64,000 nt of DNA, from the NCBI GenBank assembly GCA_028583685.1, contig JAMXIF010000220.1, forward strand, positions 42,569,824 to 42,633,823. Reading direction: 5' to 3'. Source of the stretch: Petaurus breviceps papuanus (taxonomy: Eukaryota > Chordata > Mammalia > Diprotodontia > Petauridae). Made by a program: the position numbers and the translations under genes. Shown in pieces: positions 56,801 to 60,826 of the stretch. Numbering within the stretch: position 1 is the first letter of the stretch; each line of letters begins with the position of its first letter. The notes below the pieces were generated by a model. It was given only the letters and a program-made list of their open reading frames with translations. It was not told the DNA's origin and did no database searches.

Positions 56801-58622
56801 GAAAGAAGAAGCATGTGAAGGCAGGGAGACTTTAAACAGGGCTACTGTAATTGTCCATGTAGATGCCAATAATGGCCTCTAATCTGGTGGAGATATATGG
56901 ATAGGAAAGATATTGACAAAATTTGACAAATCTTGAATTTTATCATGTGTGTGACCCGAGAAGGGAAAAATCTATAACAGTGGTATCAAAGTCAAATAGA
57001 AACAGGGTCACTAAACTATACATAAAAATTTCTGTGGACTCCATATTGACTTAGAAAACCACATGTGTCTTTTTTATTACTATAGCAGCACATTAAAATC
57101 AGATAGCAACTACATTTCAATCTAGTTCAGGCAGCACTCAGGAGTGTGTGGGCCACATGTGATCTGCAGGTTGTATGTTTGACATCTCTGGACTACAGTA
57201 ACATCAAGGTTTCCATCAAGGTAATTGGTGGTACAATTTATAACAATTTAAAAATCAGGAGGAAAAAATTTGGAATTCTTCAAGAAAAATTATTATAGTA
57301 ATATATAATATATATAAAGATATACATATATATACATACATATATACTTCCCCCAAAGCAAAAAATAGCAAGAAACATCCAATATGTGTGAGGATATTCA
57401 TAACAGTACTTTTTTTGTGGTAGCATAAAAAAAAAAACTAAACCAAAGCAACCAGCTGGAGAGGAAATAGGTGTCTATTGGTCAGTAAATGTAATGGAAT
57501 ATTAGTGTGCTATAAGAAGTGACAAATATTAAGGATTCAGAGATACAAAGAAAGATTTGTATGAACTGAGTCAAGTAAACAGAACCAGGTTAAAATATGT
57601 AGACAATAACTAATGTTGCATGAATGGTAACACCCTTAAAAGGCAGCTGAATTTAAATTAATTGAAATGGTCAATTTTAGGTCCAGATAAGAGATGATTC
57701 CTTCCTCATACAAAGACGTATGTGACTGTGGATGCAGAATGTTGTGTCAGACTTGGTTTTTTTGTTAGTCAGCTTTGGCTGTTTTCCTTTGTGTTCTGTG
57801 ATGGGGGAGGGGATTAGAAATGTGTTAGACTGTGATTAAAAATCACTTATTAAAAAAGCAAAGTCAAGAGGGGGAGTAAATTTTGTCGAAAAGAGAAAAA
57901 GTTTGGTTTCAGACTTGCTGAGATTCGTGGGTTATCTAGCTGGAGATCAAATTCTGAAATCTCAGAATTGGAAAGGTCTTTTAGGGTCAGCCCATCCTAC
58001 CATTTGATAGAAATGAAAGTCTGAACTCAGGAGAGAGGTCAGTGTTAGAGATCTAGATTTGATATTGGGGGCTTATTTTTAGAAAGCAACTTCCTGAGTA
58101 AGGACTAAAGGGGTAGAATTAAATGCAGCCGGATTTCCTGCCTTTTCTAAGTCTACAATCTTGTATATAATGTATATATTCACAACAATAATTCTGAGAT
58201 TCTACACAAATCTGACCTTGCTCAGTGAAGTTCAACAGGATGGAATGTTAGCATCTCACCATTTTCTTTTCAAAGAGGACTTCAAATTTGCACTCAGTGA
58301 ATGCTACGTATGGAGTAGATTGCTGCAGATTAGACTCCCCTCCTTCCCTAAAGTGTTTTGTCCACATTGTCCTAGGGATAGAAAGGGAGGCATCTCTAAT
58401 AGATTTAATTTCTCTCTTTTTTTATAGCAGACACCCACTGAAGAATGCTTGTTCCTGGAGAGGTTGGAAGAGAATCATTATAACACCTACATATCGAAGA
58501 AGCATGCAGAGAAAAATTGGTTTGTGGGCCTCAAGAAGAACGGAAGCTGCAAAAGAGGTCCCAGGACTCACTATGGCCAGAAAGCCATCCTGTTCCTTCC
58601 CCTCCCTGTGTCCTCTGAGTAA
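11813..58622 (+). CDS. FGF1: FGF1, acidic fibroblast growth factor (three coding exons: 11813-11981, 37583-37686, 58428-58622)
   Basis: Joining the three exons gives an unbroken 155-codon frame ending in TAA at 58620-58622. The protein starts [18 protein letters not shown] and ends FLPLPVSSE, and I recognise it as FGF1, a heparin-dependent ligand of FGF receptors 1-4. There is no signal peptide, as expected for a factor exported by the non-classical route. Visible landmarks are the NYKKPK nuclear localisation motif (residues 22-27), the beta-trefoil body, Cys31, Cys98 and Cys132, Trp122, and the basic heparin-binding loop around K127, K128, K133, R134 and R137. Against the human protein as I remember it, there are about seven changes: K15R, P20L, T45K, S53N, T76S, N95T and D155E. 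Both introns sit at the FGF family positions (phase 1 after codon 56, phase 0 after codon 91). The identification is very secure; expression and isoforms cannot be seen here. Confidence 0.98.
12170..12345 (-). repeat. MIR3-like CORE-SINE
   Basis: GACCCAGAGAGGTTGTGACG, CACAAAGCACATGGGTAGCA and GAGATTTGAACCCAAATC are the antisense body. Confidence 0.7.
12540..12720 (+). repeat. Marsupial-type L1 3' fragment
   Basis: Resembles the L1 3' region also present at 57260-57860, with GATTGTAATGTAATTATAGCC and AAATCTGGAAAGACTTTTAT. Old and short. Confidence 0.5.
12725..13200. other. Intronic sequence, nothing recognised
   Basis: Unique-looking; no supported ORF or repeat. Confidence 0.4.
13201..13300 (+). 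repeat. (ATCT)n microsatellite
   Basis: About 80 bp of perfect ATCT followed by ACCT and ATCT variants. Likely polymorphic. It resumes at 13537 after a SINE. Confidence 0.98.
13303..13536 (-). repeat. WSINE1-type SINE inserted in the ATCT microsatellite
   Basis: TTGTTCAGTTGTGTCCAATT at the tail side and GAGCCATCTAGCTTG at the head side. ATCT/ACCT repeats abut both ends. Confidence 0.85.
13537..13640 (+). repeat. Second arm of ATCT/ACCT microsatellite and (TG)n tract
   Basis: TATCTATCTACCTACCTACC and variants to about 13590, then TG dinucleotides at 13617-13640. Confidence 0.95.
14020..14385 (+). repeat. SINE fragment followed by a full WSINE1-type SINE
   Basis: 14020-14093 is the 3' half of the subfamily with CACCACACCCAGAAATAACT. 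14123-14385 is a separate copy from GGGGCAGCCAGGTGGCACAG to AATGACTGAATAAC. Confidence 0.82.
14960..15330 (+). repeat. Two MIR-type CORE-SINE copies
   Basis: 14960-15095 has GGATTCAAATTCTGATTCTG and CCTCAGTTTCCTCATGTG. 15175-15325 has GAGTTCCAGTTCTACAATTG and CATTTTCCTTACCTGTAAAA. Confidence 0.65.
15436..15587. mobile_element. 152-bp palindromic hAT-type MITE with 8-bp target-site duplication
   Basis: Ends CAGGAGTGGGGAACCT and AGGTTCCCCTCCTCTG are inverted. The centre (about 15526-15552) is itself palindromic, AAATCC...GGATTT. Flanks GCTTAGTA (15428-15435) and GCTTGGTA (15588-15595) differ at one base, matching the 8-bp rule of hAT elements. Confidence 0.82.
15620..15745 (-). repeat. L2 3'-end fragment, antisense
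   Basis: TTCAATTCAATTAAACAAAA, CTACTGCATATAAGTCC and GCTAAGCACTACGGATAC are the antisense L2 tail. Confidence 0.75.
16322..16440 (+). repeat. Unclassified dispersed repeat Y, copy 1
   Basis: Shares GGAGCCAGCTC, CAGGGCTTGATTTATTGTTT and TTGTTTAGATTTAAG with copies at 44575-44790 and 52725-52960. Family unknown. Confidence 0.7.
16868..17031 (+). repeat. WALLSI-type SINE
   Basis: CCTGGAGTCAGGAGGACCCG, CACTTAACACTTACTAGCC, CCCCAATTGCCCTGCC, then an A-rich tail. The head is diverged. Confidence 0.85.
17166..17419 (-). repeat. WSINE1-type SINE, antisense, with 9-bp target-site duplication
   Basis: Flanked by CTCCTAGTT at 17157-17165 and 17420-17428. Carries tail TTCAGTTGTATCTGACTCTT and head CACCTAGCTGCCCC. 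Confidence 0.92.
17470..18125 (+). repeat. MIR-type SINE, then L2 3' end
   Basis: 17475-17665 has CACTTACTAGCTCCATGACC and TTAGTTTCCTTACCTG. 17850-18125 has AGGCTTTCTTGATTCTCC, TTAAGCTCTTTGTGAGTGG and GATAGACACTTGGTTGATGG, a decayed L2 tail. Confidence 0.65.
18530..19735 (-). repeat. RTE-type LINE reverse transcriptase fragment, copy A (antisense)
   Basis: Reading the minus strand, complement(19105-19137) encodes [10 protein letters not shown], the RT catalytic FADD block. At about 19660-19720, NYxPIYLPSLYK-like sequence is the NYRPI block. The roughly 600-nt spacing fits one RT domain. The frame is broken and the DYEKAFD block is not recognisable in this copy. Confidence 0.7.
19785..19940 (-). 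repeat. L2 3'-end fragment, antisense
   Basis: CAACAAACATTTATTAAGCA, TGTGCCAGGTGCTATGGCAG and TCTTACATTCTACTGGGGG. It lies between the two RTE fragments. Confidence 0.8.
20050..22200 (-). repeat. RTE-type LINE, copy B: endonuclease and N-terminal RT (antisense)
   Basis: Minus-strand order: LNVGTLNVK-like endonuclease start near 22170; ILDDLNAK (cf. LGDFNAK) at about 21555-21580; [18 protein letters not shown] at about 20600-20665; [16 protein letters not shown] at about 20402-20445. These are endonuclease-RT landmarks of the RTE/BovB clade in the right order. The frame is interrupted many times and a SINE sits at 21593-21746. Confidence 0.75.
21593..21746 (+). repeat. tRNA-derived SINE (subfamily with CACCACACCCAG) with 14-bp target-site duplication
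   Basis: A-box-like TAGCACAGTGA and B-box-like GGGATCGAATCCC are clear, so it retains a recognisable pol III promoter. Flanks AAGAATCAGAGTAT at 21579-21592 and 21747-21760 match. Confidence 0.92.
22625..23700 (-). repeat. L2 LINE ORF2 region, antisense
   Basis: Landmarks in order: GAAGGGCTTTAAATACTAG, ATTGCAATAGTTCAGATG, GATAATGCATTTCATTTTGG and GAGTTATTTATATGGAAATT (degraded antisense YADD region), then CCAAGACAAAGCTCTATGG. A 119-codon plus-strand ORF at 23410-23769 lies antisense to it and is not a gene. Confidence 0.75.
24190..24640. repeat. MIR-type SINEs in opposite orientation
   Basis: 24195-24335 antisense: GATTGCCTAGACTCTGAGAG and CAAGGTCACATAGTAAGTG. 24500-24640 sense: GAAGTCAGGAAAGCCTGTG and TTCAGATCCAGTC. 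Between them nothing is recognised. Confidence 0.6.
24660..25125 (-). repeat. RTE-type LINE endonuclease fragment, antisense
   Basis: Complement(25085-25120) encodes LFSDFNAKM, the GDFNAK endonuclease block, about 180 nt before a DVGIIS-like stretch near 24900-24920. A TCTATCATC low-complexity tract follows at 25125-25250. Confidence 0.6.
25435..26121 (-). repeat. L2 tail, then marsupial L1 3' region and (TA)n tract
   Basis: 25435-25560 is antisense L2 tail (AAACACTTATCATTAAGCC). 25560-26078 is antisense L1 3' sequence (ATGGCACAATAATATTCTAC, GTCATTCCTTAATAGGTGGG, AATAGCTGCTAGAAATATT). 26079-26121 is a TA dinucleotide run. Confidence 0.7.
26275..26480 (-). repeat. MIR/THER1 SINE, antisense
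   Basis: TAGCAGGCACTGTGCTGGG, GATAAGGAAACTAAGGCAGA and GAGGCAGGATTTGAACTTAG. Confidence 0.75.
26516..26703 (-). repeat. WALLSI-type SINE with two (TG)n expansions and 12-bp target-site duplication
   Basis: Flanks TTCTGTGGTTTC at 26504-26515 and 26704-26715. TG runs at 26520-26543 (tail side) and 26602-26634 (inside the body, where other copies read AGTTTTGTGTTAAG). Confidence 0.9.
26720..27420. other. Intronic sequence with an unassigned 91-codon ORF
   Basis: The ORF at 27016-27291 (+) begins [17 protein letters not shown]. It has no recognisable domain, signal or neighbour and overlaps another ORF on the other strand. I regard it as chance. Confidence 0.35.
27425..28290. repeat. MIR3/MIR SINE remnants in mixed orientation
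   Basis: 27425-27530 (-): GAGCTGGAAGGGACCCTAGA. 27765-27915 (+): CTTCTGTTTCCTCATTTGTAA. 28150-28290 (-): CTAGCCCAGGGTCACAAAGC. Confidence 0.65.
28295..29300. other. Intronic sequence, nothing recognised
   Basis: About 1 kb of unique-looking sequence, a candidate for conserved non-coding sequence only by virtue of lacking repeats. Confidence 0.4.
29310..29560 (-). repeat. MIR/THER1 SINE, antisense
   Basis: CACCTACTATGTGCCAGGG, CACAACAACCCTGTGAGGC and CACACAGCTAGCAAGTATC. Confidence 0.82.
29733..29975 (-). repeat. L2 3' portion, antisense
   Basis: CAATTCAACAAACATTGATT, TGTGCTAAGTACTGGGGAC, GGAGCTTACAGTCTAACAGG and ATATACAGGATAAATAGG. Confidence 0.85.
30022..30153 (+). repeat. Degenerate ACATACATG-type tandem repeat
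   Basis: Three imperfect units of roughly 45 bp built on ACTCACATGCATACATACATG. Confidence 0.85.
30370..30640 (+). repeat. L2 ORF2 end, sense
   Basis: CAGTCTACCTTTCCAGGCTG, CATTACTACTCATCACACAC and GACATTCCATCTCCTACC. Confidence 0.65.
30645..31790. other. Intronic sequence, nothing recognised
   Basis: No supported gene. The ORF at 31219-31494 has no family signature. Confidence 0.4.
31795..32140 (+). repeat. L2 3' end, sense, with TATG-rich tract
   Basis: CAAGGAGCCTTTTCTGATTT, AAGTTCCTTGAGGGTAGGG and AGGTGCTTAATAAATGTTTG, ending in the GAATTGAATT tail typical of marsupial L2 copies here. Confidence 0.8.
32700..33185. repeat. MIR3 (antisense) interrupted by two WALLSI-type SINEs in tandem (+)
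   Basis: Host MIR3: CTCCTCATTTTAGATGAG before and GACTAGCCCTAGACCACAC after. SINEs: a 3' part at 32797-32880 and a full copy at 32908-33068. GAGAAACCTGAGGC and GAGGAACCTGAGGC bracket the block as a near-perfect duplication. Confidence 0.8.
33759..33924 (+). repeat. WALLSI-type SINE with 16-bp target-site duplication
   Basis: Flanks AAAGTAACCCAGTCCT at 33743-33758 and 33925-33940 match exactly. Head GGGCGGCTAGGTGGCGCAGT; tail ends in AAATA repeats. Confidence 0.93.
34085..34190 (+). repeat. L2 3' tail
   Basis: AAGCTCCTTGAGGGCAGGTA and GGTGCTTAATAAATACTTG. Confidence 0.8.
34256..35310. repeat. Cluster: WSINE1-type SINE (-), MIR (-), MIR (+), MIR (-)
   Basis: 34256-34476: GAGTTTTCTTGGCAAAGATA to CACCTAGCTGCCC. 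34493-34735: ACAACAACTTTGGGAGATAG. 34836-35050: GGAAAGAGCACTGGATTTAG. 35090-35310: AAGGAAACTGAGGCCCAAAG. Confidence 0.75.
35530..35968. repeat. MIR (+) and an internally deleted WSINE1-type SINE (-)
   Basis: 35530-35690: TTTGCTAACTGTGTGACTTT. 35846-35968 joins the SINE tail (GACTCTTTGTGACCGTATTT) directly to its head (GGGCCACCTAACTGTC), lacking the middle. Confidence 0.7.
36000..37100. other. Intronic sequence, nothing recognised
   Basis: Unique-looking apart from a possible decayed L2 tail at 36565-36615 (TTGAATTCCTACTGTGTGCC). Confidence 0.4.
37105..37275 (+). repeat. Degenerate tandem repeat of about 31-41 bp, four units
   Basis: Units begin TTAGAACACAGAACACAG, TGGAACATAGAACACAG, TTAGAACATAGAGCGTC and TTGGAACATAGAAATC. 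They contain a GGAAGGGACC core like that of MIR3/CR1 tails. Ends about 310 bp before FGF1 exon 2. Confidence 0.85.
37583..37686 (+). CDS. FGF1: FGF1 second coding exon (104 nt, codons 57-91)
   Basis: The acceptor TTTTTATTTCAG ends at 37582 and the donor GTAAGT starts at 37687, both near consensus. The exon encodes [20 protein letters not shown] followed by [15 protein letters not shown], the central trefoil strands of FGF1. Its length of 104 nt is not a multiple of three, so skipping it shifts the frame in the last exon and gives a 60-residue product. A degenerate tandem repeat lies about 310 bp upstream. Confidence 0.98.
37690..38290. other. Intronic sequence after FGF1 exon 2, nothing recognised
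   Basis: Begins with the strong donor GTAAGT. No repeat or ORF of note. Confidence 0.4.
38300..39015. repeat. MIR (-) and THER1/MIR (+)
   Basis: 38300-38525: GTAGTGCTTTAAGGTTTAC and CAGATGAGGAAAGTGAGTC. 38763-39015: GCACCAGGCCTGGAATCAGG, CTCAGTTTCCTCATTTGTAA and GGGTTGTTGTAAGGATC, a nearly complete sense copy. Confidence 0.8.
39025..39740 (-). repeat. Marsupial-type L1 3' region, antisense
   Basis: GTTTATCCATTTTCCAATCA, CAGAATTGTTTTAATTTGC, CATATCCTTTGACTATGTAT and TCATTGGGGAATGATG are the antisense L1 3' landmarks. Confidence 0.75.
40304..40546 (+). repeat. WSINE1-type SINE inside CR1
   Basis: CACAGTGGATAGAGCACTGA to AATATGACCAAGTAACAACA. Flanks TTGCATTAA and TTGCATTGA are a near-perfect duplication. 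Confidence 0.88.
40742..40938. mobile_element. hAT-type non-autonomous DNA transposon inside CR1
   Basis: Ends CAGGGGTCAGCAAA and TTTGCTAATCTCTT are imperfect inverted repeats. Flanks CTCTAAGC (40734-40741) and CTCTAAAC (40939-40946) match at 7 of 8 positions. No transposase remains. Confidence 0.85.
40960..41104 (-). repeat. WALLSI-type SINE, antisense (left arm of hairpin)
   Basis: TTTTTGGAGGGCAATTGTGG to CACCACCTAGCTGCCCC. Flanked by TATCAAGTTCATT and TGTCAAGTTCATT. Confidence 0.9.
41122..41285 (+). repeat. WALLSI-type SINE, sense (right arm of hairpin)
   Basis: GGGGTGGCTAGGTGGCGCAG to CCCCAATTGCCCTGC and an A-rich tail. Its head is only 17 bp from the head of the preceding inverted copy. 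Confidence 0.92.
41340..42085. repeat. L2 fragment (+), MIR (-), (AAT)n, MIR/THER1 (-)
   Basis: 41355-41460: CAAAACCAGACTCATCATC. 41465-41625: AAACAGAGGTTAAATGACTT. 41803-41833: AAT trinucleotide run. 41834-42085: AGTTTGCAAAGTACTTTATA and CAGATGAGGAAACTGAGGC. Confidence 0.75.
42490..43320 (+). repeat. L1 LINE 5' end: 5'UTR and start of ORF1
   Basis: 43100-43231 opens with ATG and encodes [20 protein letters not shown] and continues to a stop after 43 codons. The MSKQKK start is what I recall for marsupial L1 ORF1. The preceding 600 bp is G/C- and CAG-rich as in L1 5'UTRs. No ORF2 follows. Confidence 0.55.
43322..44570. other. Purine-rich intronic sequence, possibly an old antisense LINE
   Basis: AG-rich on the + strand with phrases such as CAGGTCTCAGTGAGAAGATG and GGCATTCCAGAGAGTACAG that suggest a decayed antisense LINE endonuclease region. 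I cannot confirm the family. Confidence 0.35.
44575..44790 (+). repeat. Unclassified dispersed repeat Y, copy 2
   Basis: GGTGCTGGAGCCAGCTCAC, CAGGGCTTGATTTATTGTTT and GACTTAAGAAAGTGATGGAG match copies 1 and 3. Confidence 0.75.
45059..45218 (+). repeat. Perfect 80-bp tandem duplication
   Basis: 45059-45138 and 45139-45218 are identical, from TAAATGTGGAACTACTG to GCTTTGTTCTTCT. No divergence, so recent or an assembly artefact. Confidence 0.97.
45256..45565 (-). repeat. Dimeric SINE, antisense, with a single 15-bp target-site duplication
   Basis: Two head-to-tail monomers of the CACCACACCCAG subfamily (45256-45417 and 45418-45565). Only the first has the poly-T (poly-A) tail. ATTTGGACTCCTCTT at 45241-45255 and 45566-45580 brackets the pair, with none between. 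Confidence 0.92.
45594..45840 (+). repeat. THER1/MIR CORE-SINE, near full length
   Basis: GGATAAAGCACTGGGCCCAG, CACTTACTAGCTGTGTGACT, GATAATAGCACCTACCTCC and GTAGGTGCTCAATAAATG. Confidence 0.85.
45845..47435. other. Intronic sequence, nothing recognised
   Basis: About 1.6 kb with no ORF, gene or repeat that I can support. Confidence 0.4.
47440..48015 (-). repeat. L3/CR1 LINE 3' portion, antisense
   Basis: CAGCCCTAATTGCCAGGAAG, TTTTTCCTTACAACGAGC, CCAGATGTGGTCTAACTAGG and CAAGATCACTTTAGCTTTTT are ordered CR1 antisense landmarks. Confidence 0.8.
48300..48775 (-). repeat. Two MIR/THER1 SINEs, antisense
   Basis: 48303-48545: AGGTTTGCAAAGCACTTTAC and ACAACATCCCTGGGAGGTAG. 48548-48775: GGATTTGCAAAGCCC and GTGACTTGTCAAGGGTCAC. 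Confidence 0.82.
49019..49190 (-). repeat. WALLSI-type SINE with 17-bp target-site duplication
   Basis: CCTGAAGTATGATTTTT at 49002-49018 and 49191-49207 flanks a copy running GGAGGGCATTTGGGGTTAAG to CACCTAGCCACC. Confidence 0.92.
49210..50105. other. Intronic sequence, nothing recognised
   Basis: Contains a short G run at 49375-49387. No ORF or named repeat. Confidence 0.4.
50108..50356 (-). repeat. WSINE1-type SINE, antisense
   Basis: AACTCTCCATGACCGCATTT to CCTCTATCCACAGCACCACC. A TA/CA microsatellite follows at 50365-50440. Confidence 0.85.
50663..50790 (+). repeat. Unclassified interspersed repeat X, copy 3 (5' part)
   Basis: TTCATTCTTGAAGAGGACCC, GAATTGGATTTAAGTGAGGC and GTCATCATCCCC match the start of copies at 8955 and 10512. 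Confidence 0.8.
51110..51315 (-). repeat. L3/CR1 LINE fragment, antisense
   Basis: TTTTTGGATCCTGATTCTAT, CATCTGGCATCTTAGC, GATGTTATCTATAAATTTG and AAGTCATTGATGATGAC are CR1 antisense. The 140-codon plus-strand ORF at 51121-51543 begins inside it and is not a gene. Confidence 0.8.
51545..52720. other. Intronic sequence, nothing recognised
   Basis: Unique-looking; several short ORFs without signatures. Confidence 0.4.
52725..52960 (+). repeat. Unclassified dispersed repeat Y, copy 3
   Basis: The longest 5' part of the three: CTAGAACCAGCTCCAACCAG, then GGAAATCAAGGAACACTAC and GACTTAAGAAAGTAATTGAG. Confidence 0.75.
53090..53420 (+). repeat. RTE-type LINE C-terminal fragment, sense
   Basis: 53172-53210 encodes [13 protein letters not shown], close to the W-GHV-R-DNR block near the end of RTE-clade ORFs. 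Flanking sequence is decayed. Confidence 0.5.
53425..54055. other. Intronic sequence, nothing recognised
   Basis: No supported ORF, gene or repeat. Confidence 0.4.
54060..55640 (+). repeat. L2 LINE ORF2 and 3' region, sense, split by a SINE
   Basis: Encodes in pieces [14 protein letters not shown] (54413-54454), [13 protein letters not shown] near 54575-54615 (cf. GSVLGPLLFSL) and [11 protein letters not shown] near 54650 (cf. YADDTQLY). Later blocks include GCACATGTCTGACCATGTCA and CTTGAGAGCAGGGACTGTC. Frames are broken. A WSINE1-type SINE interrupts it at about 54181-54410. Confidence 0.82.
54181..54410 (-). repeat. WSINE1-type SINE inside L2
   Basis: GACCCTATATGGGGTTTTCT to GAGCTATCTGGTTGCC. 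Flanks CAGCTTTAGA and CAGCCTTTGA resemble a duplication. Confidence 0.85.
55641..55650. other. Assembly gap (10 N)
   Basis: Ten unknown bases lie exactly between a sense L2 3' end and an antisense L2 3' end. True size unknown. Confidence 0.99.
55651..56275 (-). repeat. L2 3' portion, then L3/CR1 fragment, both antisense
   Basis: 55651-55925: TTATTAAGTACCTACTACG, CCAAGCACTGTACTAAAC and GGACTTAAAGGAAGCCAGGG. 55930-56275: TATCCAGCCTTTGTCTAAGG and CAATTCTACTTTGTATCTTT with GTTCCCAGTTCTACTCTCTG. Confidence 0.82.
56300..56700 (-). repeat. Partial WSINE1-type SINE, then MIR3 remnant
   Basis: 56303-56440: GACTCTTTGTGATCCCATTT to GTTAAGTGACTTGCC. 56565-56700: CAAGGTCACACAGATAGCAA and TTCAGGTCCTCTGCCTG. 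Confidence 0.75.
56978..57190. mobile_element. hAT-type non-autonomous DNA transposon
   Basis: Ends CAGTGGTATCAAAGTC and TTTGACATCTCTG are inverted. The internal pair GACTTAGAAAACCACATG and GTGGGCCACATGTGATCTGC is typical of hAT-Charlie fossils. Flanking octamers ATCTATAA and GACTACAG share only a central CTA-A, so the duplication is degraded. Confidence 0.75.
57260..57860 (+). repeat. Marsupial-type L1 3' end, sense
   Basis: GTAATGGAATATTAGTGTGC, TATAAGAAGTGACAAATATT and AACAGAACCAGGTTAAAA are L1 3' landmarks. A TA-rich tract lies at 57297-57350. Confidence 0.7.
58425..58430 (+). promoter_or_regulatory. FGF1: Tandem (NAGNAG) splice acceptor of FGF1 last exon
   Basis: The sequence TAGCAG gives two AG acceptors 3 nt apart. 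Use of the upstream one yields the standard protein; use of the downstream one removes only Gln92 because the intron is phase 0. Whether both are used cannot be told from sequence. Confidence 0.6.
58428..58622 (+). CDS. FGF1: FGF1 last coding exon (codons 92-155 and stop)
   Basis: The exon starts CAGACACCC after a T-rich tract ending TTTATAG at 58427. It encodes [19 protein letters not shown] through to FLPLPVSSE and TAA at 58620-58622. It carries Cys98, Trp122, Cys132 and the heparin-binding stretch [18 protein letters not shown]. The first three exonic bases are themselves CAG, giving a TAGCAG tandem acceptor that could let the spliceosome drop Gln92. The exon continues as 3'UTR beyond the stop. 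Confidence 0.98.
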   Translation, partial: QTPTEECLFLERLEENHYNTYISKKHAEKNWFVGLKKNGSCKRGPRTHYGQKAILFLPLPVSSE

Positions 58623-59519
58623 GGAAATCTGAATCAGGTGTTGGCCACTCCAGAACAATCCCGGGAGTCTCAAACACCTCCATCTCTCTCTTCTGGATCC
58701 CTAAATGTCCTTTTGCCTATTGGGTAGCCTGACCCTGAGATCGACAGCCATCTCTATTTGCAAGCTTAGTGCTTTTAAATTCCTAGTCCCTCTTATGCAA
58801 AGCTGTTTGCACTAGTAAAGCTCAGCACAAATGGACCAAAATGCTGCTAGGGCCAACAGGCCAGGCTGTCCCAGGCTGTGTTTTGATTTTCCGTTGTTAT
58901 GTGGATCTCAGCAGCAGGACAGGCCTCTCAAATGCAAAGGTGCATGCATGGGGCCAAATGAAGTGTGTTAAGGGACATGCCAAATGAGTCATCAGTAACT
59001 GCATACAATTCCTCTCTGAGGGAGCAAACCCCATCTGCTCCTTTCCCCAAACACCTGGCTCAAAGTCCTCTTCCTTTTAACACCCCACAAATATTAGCAG
59101 AGTAACTTATTACAAGGTTGGGGTGGGGGGAGGGCCACCCACAGAAAGCAGGTCAGGGATGCAGAACCAAGTAGATGGGAACAGGCTGTGAATGGGAAAG
59201 GCCAGACCAGACCCTGGAAGGAAGAGAATCTCAAGGTAGAAAGAGCAAGGGAAGAGGAGCAGGAGGAGAATTAAGTGACAGAAATCCTTGTGCTTCTTCA
59301 ACCATTTTTGAGGAGGTTTTAAGACAGCATCCGTCTGGGAACAGCAGACACCAATGAAGACTTTTAGGTTGGGTACAAGATAAGGATGATTTGAAAGAGC
59401 AGGAAAAACAAGAGTTGATCAAGTGGTAAGGGGAAATATATTGTCTGGTGGCCTTCAAATAGGAGGAGTTTAGGAAAGAGAAAGAAGGAGAAAGTAACTA
59501 TATAAATAGTGGAAACTTT

Positions 59520-59705
59520 CACCCTTTATGAGCATAGGCCATAGAGCTGGAAAAGACCTTAGAGGTCATTTAGTCCAGCTTCCTGAGGGAACTGAGTCCT
59601 AGATTAGTGAAGTGAATTGCCAAAGGTCACATAGCTAATGAAGGAGAGGCAAGATTTGACTCAGGGTTCCTGATTCCAAATTCAGTGTTCTTTCTGCTAC
59701 ATATA
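59520..59705 (-). repeat. MIR3-like SINE in FGF1 3'UTR/flank
   Basis: GAGCTGGAAAAGACCTTAGA, GTCATTTAGTCCAGCTTCC and CAAAGGTCACATAGCTAATG. Confidence 0.75.
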
Positions 59706-60826
59706 GTTTGTAGAACTTAGTATATAGAGATGTGGGAAGCAGAAGAGAGCTAAGAAGCTACAAAGCAACACTAAATTCTGAAATTCCAATGAAACTTTGC
59801 TAAGAGATCCTCTCCCTTTCAACTAGCCATCCCTGGCCATGCACCTTGGGGGAACTCCTACTTTCAGCAGGGCCCCCAACCACTCCAAGGAACTGCTTGT
59901 ATCATGCTTATGCCTGCATTAAAAAAGTCAATGCAAGTAACATAACAGAATTATATAGCATAGGACATAGGGTACTGATCTCCAGGGATGGATCACTCTT
60001 CTTTCAAGGAGCAGTCCAGAAGACTGTCCATTCCTAGTTGGGCCCCTCCTAGGACGTCATTGCCATGGCAACCCACTCCCAGGGTCATTTCCCCCTCTAC
60101 TATGCCTCATCACTCTGCCCCTCCTCTGCTGCCCCCCATACCTTTACACCAGAAGCACTCTATAATTCTCTGAGGGACAGACCGCTCTCCCTCCTTGCAT
60201 GACTGCACTGACCAGAGCAGACTCTTGCTGCCACCCCTGCCTCATCCACCACCAACTCAGCAAATGTGCCCCAGTTTCAAAGATATAACTAGAAATTCCA
60301 GCACCTGGGGAAAGTAAAGTATGTGTATGTGTGGGTAGGGGGCAGTGCACACTACCAATGTCATTTATCCTGGTTGTCCCCAGGCCCAATGCATTCTGGT
60401 TCGAGTTATATTGGTTCAACAATGCATGGCCTATGGTAACAAGACCATGAGGGTGGAATTAGTCAAGGCAGTGACGGAATAAGGATAGGAATTGGGCCCA
60501 TGAGCAAAGGTCTGGTGGATGTCTGTTGCAAATAAGAAGAATGCCCACCTCCATATAAGATGGTATCCTAGTCACCCCATGCTAGTTATAGTTCTGCCAG
60601 GCACGAAAATTCCTAGTTCCCGCTCTAGAAAATATTACTGACTTTAAGTGTTCCACTAATGGTGAAATAGATGCCTTTTGGACAGTGTCCCAAGGTCTTA
60701 CAAAGGCACATTTCACAAATGGTACAACTCTAGCTACTATCTTACCAGAAAAGTAGTATCTCAATTATTATTAATATGCTTCTTGCTTGAAGTAAATCCA
60801 AACCATATGGCTAGTGAGCTAGTAGA

